NCBI RefSeq assembly: GCF_021730395.1
Contig: NC_069363.1
Location: 51,083,001-51,147,000 of the forward strand
Length of the DNA stretch: 64,000 nucleotides
Origin: Mercenaria mercenaria
Lineage: Eukaryota > Mollusca > Bivalvia > Venerida > Veneridae
Direction: 5' to 3'
Shown here: positions 58,101-64,000 of the stretch, piece after piece
Position numbering within the stretch: the stretch's first letter is position 1
Layout of the letters: every line of letters starts with the position of its first letter
Translations under genes and position numbers: made by a program
Notes under the pieces: model-generated
The model's input: the letters and a program-made list of their open reading frames with translations, nothing else
Told to the model about the DNA's origin: nothing
Databases searched by the model: none

Positions 58101-60817
58101 GTATAAAAATCAAATATCATAGCATGAATTTTTGCAATATTTAAACTAATATCTTACGCAAATCGTCTTCTGCCCCACGTATTCCATTTATGATCTATCA
58201 ACATTCCAATCACAGGATGGTTTGTAACCTCCTACATTTAGAACAATGGTCTCAGTATCAAATCAGAAGGATTCAAAAGGCTACAATATGTGACAATTTA
58301 AAACATATTTAGAACCTGTTATGTAATAACAATTAAAGACAAAGGCTGTTTGTAATACTTTAGCCAATCTGTTACATGATTATATTAGATATCAAGATGA
58401 GATCTATATTTGTACAGCATTTTTTGGTATTTTGCATCAATTATTAAAAAATGAAAATCAAGGTCAAAATAAGGAAAAAGCATTTACTATACACTTAACA
58501 TATTCCCCCGAAATGTATTTTCACAAAAATGTATGTTTCAAATAATAATATTTAAGACGCATATTGATACTATATATTTGTTTAACTCTAATTTACCTTT
58601 TGTGCATTAATAAGATTGTGAAAAACGGTATGAAAGTGGTCGTTGAATCCTTCGTCTGGTGGTTCTAACCCTTTGTCATCTTCCTCAAGCAACTTTATAT
58701 AAACTGTGGCAAGTCCACTGTCATCTACATCTTTTAAGCTGTCAAACACGGCTTGTATTGTTTTCTTAAAGTTAAATGATAAACTTTTGATTATAAGTAA
58801 TATTTAACAAGTTATAATGAAAGAAGTAGGCAGATGTTTGCATTTGGGTGTATTTTACATAAAACGTATAATTATGTAGATTATGAGACCACTGATAAAA
58901 AATGATCAAAGAAATGAATGCTTTAACATACTGCACATTGCACATTAAGATGAATTTATATAAATATGTGTTGTGAACATTATGTCTGTATGGTTTTGTT
59001 TTTCATGTTCAAAGGGAAGAACTTACTACAAACGTGGCGTCACTGCTAATCAAGTAATTCAGAGATAACACGTCAACTGTTTCGTCGGGTAGTGTGTTAG
59101 ATTTTCGGCCCTGTTTGCATTCCTTGAACGCAGTGTTTTCAGCATCGGTAAGAAACAATTCTCTTACACTTTAAAAGAAAGAAAAAAGGAACATATTATA
59201 GTTGAATATGCTATTTTAGATATGTTATATTACATGAAGACTTTCTGTGATGAGCAGACTTTGTAAAGAGGTATGATACTTAGTCTAGTAACTTTCTGTT
59301 ATTAAATTCCATCTAATGTTAAAGCATATTCTGTTTGATTGAAATTTGGATCCAGTTTGCTTCTATTTTTAATCTGAACAGACGAGTTCAAAATGCCTAT
59401 ATAGCTTAGCATTTATAAGGACAGAGTCCATCTGCCCACGGATAAAGCTGATGAAACTACCATTCACCTAAGGAACTGGGACATAAAAATCGAAAAAGCG
59501 TGTATAACGCAGTATGGCATTGCATAACCTCGTATGAAACATTCTCCGGCACCATTTTACCATTAAATTAATTAGTACTATATGTTTAGCTCAAAAGTTA
59601 ATCAAGACTTTAAGCTAATAGGACCATTTTCCAGGATGGAAAAGCCGCAGTTATATGCGATAGTAAGTAATGGTTAGCATAGTACCCTTCTTCTTTAGCC
59701 GTCATTTTTCGAGTTGAATACTATTTATACTGCAATTAACACAACATAACTGAGATATTTGTAGCAGTTTGACCAAAATATTTCGAGAGTATATTGGTTT
59801 CTTACGAGCAGAGAACAGATGGTGCCAGGTGAGTCTCAAGTCGGGCCTTCCGGAAATTTATACTGTTAAATCATCTTTTATGATTTATACACACAGTTAT
59901 TGCTTATGCATGCAATTTTCTGTGAACATCTAGAATATAAATATGTTTCACAAACATTTGAATACTGAAAGTTTACTTATATTTAAAACTTCAGATACTG
60001 ACAGCTGCATTTTTCTTACGTAAAAATTATAAGTGATATACAATAATTCATCAACTTTACATAACACTTACTCAGCTGGGACAATGTGTCTGATAAGGAG
60101 AGCTCCCATATCGTCATAACCTTTTTCAATTGCCACATGCAGAGCTAATTGTTTACTCTCGTTACAAGCTGGAGTTAATGGATCGAATCCACTCTCTAGG
60201 AGCTTCTCGGCTACGGGTAAGAAGTTACGTTCCGCTGCCAAATGCAGTGAACTATACCCCCTTACATCATGGGCAAGTTTGGCGCACGTAGGATCCTTCT
60301 GGTTATGAACGTACGAATTGATTACATCTAGTACCTGAAATATGCATATATTTGCATTTATTTATTCGATTTTCTTCAAATATAACATTGTAACACTTTA
60401 TAAAAAAGAGGGAATTTACAGAGTTGTCATGCATAGGAATGCACAGACTATGAGTCGTACAGTTCAGAACGCTAAGTAATGATAAATGGATATTATACTG
60501 AACTTACCCTTTTTTCGGTTTTCTTGAATGTTTTTGCTATCTGTTCTTTACGGTTCTCTGCCTCGTTACAACCTCCACCCCTTTTCTGACATGGCAAAAT
60601 TCGTAATTTTGACTTTATTGTAACAGACATCATTCAACAGAATTGAACACTAATTGATCGCAAATAACGTCAGAGTTGTCAAGCTAATGTGTTGAAGTCA
60701 AATACGTTTTTTAAAAGGCAGCTACAAAATCGCACCTCTTACACCATTTTCAAGTGTAGTTTTGATGACGTTGTTCAGTAATATGACGTCATCTATTTGC
60801 TTGAAGTTCTGTAGCGT
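51975..60817 (-). CDS. Ankyrin-TRP-type cation channel (TRPA-like), 5' incomplete
   Basis: Twelve exons join in phase to 1875 nt (624 residues plus TGA): 60817-60743, 60585-60508, 60334-60072, 59168-59027, 58764-58597, 58231-58158, 55201-55019, 54694-54521, 54132-53977, 53689-53603, 52926-52641, 52163-51975. Residues 52-138 hold about two ankyrin repeats (GYSSLHLAAERN, LALHVAIEKGYDD). Around 245-266 is the pre-S1 motif HPVIGMLIDHKWNTWGRRRF. S1-S4 lie at about 266-430, S5 at about 400-435, a pore-helix segment GILFVGLRTMIEAQP near 445, and S6 (MLVFLSMTIVVLLNILIAQ) near 475. The tail carries a coiled coil (LLEDMDERIHELRRLQIK), as expected of tetrameric channels. It would conduct cations across a membrane. 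The subfamily is uncertain: the S6 end NILIAQLSDTY differs from classical TRPA1. Upstream ankyrin exons are missing from the model and may lie beyond the window. Confidence 0.85.
52641..52926 (-). CDS. Channel exon 11 (S6 and gate)
   Basis: Acceptor TATTTCAG, donor GTATGT. Encodes TAGIIVMLVFLSMTIVVLLN, ILIAQLSDTYSEIQGDA and a Cys-rich stretch (QCRCTVWLLSLCGCIKC). Ends in phase 0. Confidence 0.88.
53603..53689 (-). CDS. Channel exon 10 (pore loop)
   Basis: Acceptor TTCTCTTTCAG, donor GTAAAG. Encodes TIFGILFVGLRTMIEAQPIV and EYTGSDGYG, the S5-S6 linker. Confidence 0.85.
53977..54132 (-). CDS. Channel exon 9 (S4-S5 linker and S5)
   Basis: Acceptor TTCATTACAG, donor GTATGG. Encodes GAYAESLRQILIRNFVPFSL and the S5 helix. 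Confidence 0.87.
54521..54694 (-). CDS. Channel exon 8 (S3-S4)
   Basis: Acceptor TTGTTAACAG, donor GTGAAA. Encodes NWIELLSSSIIFLVLILRF and WFVLAVTYVLWVLRIFKY. Confidence 0.87.
54829..54925 (-). mobile_element. SINE fragment in a channel intron
   Basis: Shares CATCCGTAAGCCAGCTGGAT, GGCTTCCTCACACGAAGAG and GTCCACGGAGGC with the SINE at 34672-34806. The middle is shortened. Confidence 0.5.
55019..55201 (-). CDS. Channel exon 7 (S1-S2)
   Basis: Acceptor TCCATTTCAG, donor GTAAGA. Encodes LNFLLYLLSLFSLTFSVVTA and FFEITLCILSFYRLVTEIW. Confidence 0.87.
55202..56984. other. Channel intron, no exon seen
   Basis: Part of the 2.96 kb intron between channel exons 6 and 7. It holds a poly-T/GT tract at about 56376-56420 and a G-rich stretch near 56870-56900. 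Open frames on both strands lack splice context. Confidence 0.35.
56985..58060. repeat. Degenerate tandem-core repeat element, ~150 bp units
   Basis: Seven units share AAGTCAATACCTTGAATAG, GTTATGCTC(C/A)(G/A)GACAC, ACAGATTTGACC and GACCTTTGACCTAA. The right end reads GACGGACGGACAGACGCATA. It lies in the channel intron; the 104-codon plus-strand frame here is a by-product. Confidence 0.6.
58158..58231 (-). CDS. Channel exon 6 (pre-S1, 74 nt)
   Basis: Acceptor TTCTAAATGTAG, donor GTAAGA. Encodes EVTNHPVIGMLIDHKWNTWG then RRRF. It links exon 5 (phase 0) and exon 7 (phase 2) exactly. Confidence 0.82.
58597..58764 (-). CDS. Channel exon 5
   Basis: Acceptor TTAACTTTAAG, donor GTAAAT. Encodes KTIQAVFDSLKDVDDSG and NDHFHTVFHNLINAQK, 56 codons, phase 0. 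Confidence 0.8.
59027..59168 (-). CDS. Channel exon 4
   Basis: Acceptor TTCTTTTAAAG, donor GTAAGT. Encodes VRELFLTDAENTAFKECKQG and DVLSLNYLISSDATFV. Confidence 0.8.
60072..60334 (-). CDS. Channel exon 3 (ankyrin repeats)
   Basis: Acceptor GCATATTTCAG, donor GTAAGT. Encodes GYSSLHLAAERNFLPVAEKL and LALHVAIEKGYDDMGALLI, two ankyrin repeats. Confidence 0.88.
60508..60585 (-). CDS. Channel exon 2 (78 nt)
   Basis: Acceptor GCCATGTCAG, donor GTAAGT. Encodes KRGGGCNEAENRKEQIAKTF then KKTEKR, phase 0. Confidence 0.75.
60743..60817 (-). CDS. Channel exon 1 of this model (75 nt, not the start)
   Basis: Acceptor TTCTTTTACAG, donor GTAAGA. Encodes TLQNFKQIDDVILLNNVIKT then TLENG. It has no ATG and opens at an acceptor, so more exons must lie upstream. 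Confidence 0.7.
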
Positions 60818-60975
60818 CTGTAAAAGAAATAAAAGTAAAACTGGTTATATGATTTGCAAAATTGTTAAGTAAACGTAAAAAATGTTGAAAGGTTTATTTC
60901 ATTTCCAAACCTAGTCATCTCTGAAATTTAGAAATTGATAAAACAGTTGGCTTAAACAAGAAGTATGAGTAACCC

Positions 60976-61572
60976 TACTGGTACTGATGATAAACCCGGA
61001 GAGATGATAAAGTCGGCCACCTTGAAATATTCGATTGCATGCGGTCATTTATAAAAATGAACACACCATCTAATAGTTTCCACTTACCACAGCAATTGGT
61101 GTAAACAAAAACAAAATTGGTAAATATTCTGTATAATAAATAAATAAACTTATATTTATGTGTATAAAAAATATTTATCCAAAATTACCGGGGAAGAGGG
61201 TGTTTTTTTGCGCATGCTCACTGTCGAAACATGAAGGCCTGACATTGGGTCACTTTTCATTACTTGATCAGGAATGACTGTTGCAGTTTTTTTTGGGAAA
61301 GTTTCAATATAATAATACGAAGAAAATTTTGTAAATGACAAAGTGGTCGAATTTATCAACAGTCAACGTTCATACAGTCCCCATTTTACAAACCCCTTTC
61401 AGGGCCTCACTTCGTGTGAGTTTGCTTATTAAATAAAAATTTGAATTATGTAAAGTTTTCAGCAAATGTTAAGCTTTATTTTGATACCAAACATTGATTT
61501 CAATTTGCAAAAATAAAAAAGTTACAGGTAAAAACCCTCATTTTCTGTTCGGGTTTATCATTAGTACCAGTA
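60976..61572. mobile_element. TIR element, about 600 bp
   Basis: The left end TACTGGTACTGATGATAAAC and the right end GTTTATCATTAGTACCAGTA are inverted repeats with one mismatch. A 67-codon minus-strand frame inside does not splice in phase to the channel exons and is treated as part of the insertion. Confidence 0.65.
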
Positions 61573-61795
61573 TATTAAGGCGGTTGTTATAACAGCGTCA
61601 AGATCAAGTTTGAAACTATTGTAGTTTTCGCATAACAAAGACCATAGTTTAATACGTTTGTTAAACACTGTTTGTCAATATCGTAAAAGAGCTAACGTCT
61701 TAAACGATTGAATGATAATATTATGCAGCCTAACTTGATTTTGAAATACAATCGAGCCACATTCTATTTACATGTAATCACAAAAATAAAGAAAC

Positions 61796-61848
61796 TTACC
61801 AAGAGTCTTCTAGCACAATGCAGTATACTTTCCCATTACATTGAGACA
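61796..61848 (-). CDS. Possible upstream exon of the channel gene
   Basis: Minus-strand acceptor CCTTTTCTCAG and donor GTAAGTTT bound a 53-nt segment with a frame MSQCNGKVYCIVLEDS. It ends in phase 2, which does not join exon 60817-60743 (phase 0) without another exon. An alternative frame ends ILHCARRLL in the right phase but meets a stop near the start. Uncertain. Confidence 0.25.
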
Positions 61849-63122
61849 TTTTCTGAGAAAAGGATGCATCATTTAAAATCAAGTAACACATGAAATCACA
61901 AATTAAAGAAAAAGCACTATAGCAGAAATTTATTTATATCTTAATGATTTAGCCATAATGACCTTCCAAAATACCATATAAAATTGTTTATATCCGCTTT
62001 TATCGCGTACTTTTAGTTATTTACCTACATTCGAATATATTACCCATGACTGCAAGAGTTTATACCTCATCGCAGATTACTAAAGCGTGCAATTCGTTGA
62101 AGTTATTTATTCAGACTGTGAATGTGAACCAATTTCCAGCTAGTCATATTTTTGCTTGATGAAACTATTTTATCAACAAACATAAATCACACATGTGACT
62201 GATATCAGAAATATTTGACTCGTCAGTGTGAAAATATATAAACAGGATATTTACAGTCTAGTGGAAATGTTTAAAAATACGAAAATATGCAAGATTCCGT
62301 TACTATTTCGTACACTATCTTCAGCTGATTATAAAAATATCAATATTCCGCATTGATTTTTTTATAATTGTTTTATACGGATTTTCATTTATTATTATAT
62401 CAAACTCTTGGTTAATGTATTCTGTACGTTTGAAACACCGGAAGTGATGGTGTAACGTCATTTATCCATAAAATATAGAATAAAGTATGGATCCGGCATA
62501 GGAAACGAAATCATTTTATGAATTAACGGCAACCAAATGTAAATCTATTAAAACGGCAACGTTGATATTTTTCTTAAGATAGGATATGATATGTTCAAAG
62601 TTTCCAAATAATTTCTCAACATAGGCGTCAAATGTGCAAAAACAAGTAACATTTTACTCTAAATAGCTCGGCGACCCGTCCGTGTATACTGTTCGTCTCT
62701 TACAATTTTTTAGTATCGCCAAAATGCACGATTGGTTTTACTGGGAGATATAGCAAATAAAACCTATAAGAAGGTGCTTTGGGAGGGGTGCACGACATTT
62801 CGTCGAAACATGTTTAGTCGAACAGACAAATGGACGAAAAGACATTATGCCTAATGGAAACTATGCAGAATGCGACAATTAGTCGATAAAATTAACAGAC
62901 CACGACACTTGGTCGAAAATAAATTATTATCATTGATAATTACACAAATTAAACGATCAGTAAACGCCTAAAGGTGTTGCTTGTTGTTGATTCCCTAAAG
63001 TCCCTTTGATTAGAAAGAATATTAGACGAATTATGTTCACAAACGAGAAATCATAATACGGCCTACCGACAACAATAATATATCTTGCTTCAAATCAGTT
63101 TTTATACCTGTTTTGATTTCAG
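61849..63122. other. Upstream flank of the channel exons; no gene seen
   Basis: AT-rich. A cluster of GACATTTCGTCGAAA / GACAATTAGTCGATAAA / GACACTTGGTCGAAAAT direct repeats lies at about 62787-62926, probably a dispersed repeat. A decayed ankyrin-exon-like stretch (ELHALVICDE on the minus strand, about 62068-62105) has stops in all frames near its acceptor. Confidence 0.3.
62437..62462 (+). promoter_or_regulatory. ETS- and CRE-like promoter motifs
   Basis: ACCGGAAGTG followed 11 nt later by ACGTCA, in otherwise AT-rich DNA. It could drive the plus-strand transcript ending at 63223 or a minus-strand one. Motif evidence only. Confidence 0.2.
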
Positions 63123-63223
63123 ACTTAAAGAAAGCAAACGATCAGATCACGAGAATTGTGAAGGACTACGGAAAGAGGCCAGTCTTGGATTTTCTGAAGG
63201 GAATACAGAACGCAAACTTGTAG
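63123..63223 (+). CDS. Candidate terminal exon of a plus-strand gene
   Basis: Acceptor CTGTTTTGATTTCAG opens a frame, entered in phase 1, of 32 codons that starts LKKANDQITRIVKDYGKRP and ends IQNANL before TAG. A second frame is also open to 63240. The composition of the first looks protein-like, but no family is recognised and no matching upstream exon was found. AATAAATG at about 63667 could be its polyA signal. Confidence 0.35.
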
Positions 63224-64000
63224 TAGACTGTTTTGACTGACTTGTTGTGTAACACCCCTCACGCTTTAATGGAATTATATTATATTAAAATTTAAAGGTC
63301 TTTATAATCTAAAAGAACAGGAAAATATATCAACACTGAATTAGTCTTCAGCAGTTTCAAATCACACAGTTTAGCCTTCATCTATATATAACCAAATTTA
63401 TCACATATTTGACGTCGATTTTACACTAGTGTAACAAAGCTTAGACGTCGGCGTCGTTTATAGTATAGGAGCCGTTGGTTGAATTGATTAGTTTATAATA
63501 GTAAAACAAGTAGACTGTGTGATGTTTTTGCAGGAAAAGCTGACATGTGATAAAAAGAATATTACAGTTTGTGACTTTCCACACTGAATCAATTAAACTC
63601 GCTGAATAAAATTGATAAACTGCTCGACAGTGCCTCGCAATTTTGTTATTATATTTAACTCGTTTAATAAATGCAATATGAAAAGACACTTATGTATTAT
63701 CCTCTAAGTATGCATCTTAATTTTAACTTCACATAAACTGGCACCATTCGTTTAAGTTCTACCGTTTTCCACCCATATATTTCTTCTCAAGTCGTTGTTA
63801 GTTACATGCCATTTCAAATTACTACAACTAACTTGCATTACACATCACTGTTGAATGTAAATATGTGTGTCTACTAAATTAAAAAAAATTATATTGGGAA
63901 ATTTATCCTTGATAAAATACATTCACTTAACTCTTATAGCTCTGCATGCAGCTACCAATCTTACTTGAAAAAGGGAGTCGTGTTTTTATACTTACAAATA
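63224..64000. other. Window end, no gene recognised
   Basis: AT-rich. At the very end (63991-63995) the plus strand reads CTTAC, a minus-strand donor GTAAG, so a minus-strand exon may start at 63996 and run out of the window, possibly an upstream exon of the channel gene. Confidence 0.25.

Noticed and set aside
61156-61359. 67-codon minus-strand frame as a channel exon
   Set aside because: It lies inside a TIR element (60976-61572) and its splice phases do not fit the neighbouring channel exons.
62060-62110. Extra ankyrin-channel exon on the minus strand (ELHALVICDE)
   Set aside because: All three frames meet a stop close to the only acceptor; at best a decayed exon.

Overview
The window is about 33% GC eukaryotic DNA with small exons, long introns and many degenerate tandem repeats and short inverted-repeat elements. 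Three copies of a GC-rich palindromic element (near 36.0, 38.7 and 47.5 kb), several tRNA-headed SINEs and the style of the HSP70 and channel genes point to a marine bivalve, most likely a venerid clam. That assignment rests on remembered repeat families, not on a search.

Layout. 1-6.7 kb: diverged duplicate copies of a non-coding block, each carrying a leader-exon-like segment that ends at a GTAAGT donor. 6.6-26.7 kb (+): a complete HSPA12-type HSP70 gene (6 coding exons, 576 aa, likely two untranslated 5' exons). Its introns hold a 2.9 kb element with about 510 bp inverted arms, SINEs, several 146-148 bp tandem-repeat elements, a MITE, and a small candidate two-exon gene (38 aa) with its own promoter-like sequence. 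26.7-37.4 kb: no gene recognised; minisatellites, a TIR element and a SINE. 37.5-47.4 kb (+): the 3' part of an unrecognised gene built from about ten in-phase micro-exons of 27-45 nt that encode an Arg/Lys/Glu-rich helical array, ending in an acidic last exon. This is the most unusual object here. 51.5-60.8 kb (-): an ankyrin-TRP-type cation channel (12 exons seen, 624 aa, 5' end missing). Its C-terminal coiled coil is cut by a stop next to an A8 run, beyond which the other frame continues the coiled coil into a 24-bp coding minisatellite. 63.1 kb (+): a candidate terminal exon of another gene.

The genes do not form a pathway that can be read from the sequence. HSPA12 proteins are atypical HSP70 ATPases and the channel would act at a membrane; the micro-exon gene has no assigned role. 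No rRNA, intact tRNA, CRISPR, LTR or virus-derived element was recognised. All gene models come from reading splice sites and phases by eye and have no transcript support.
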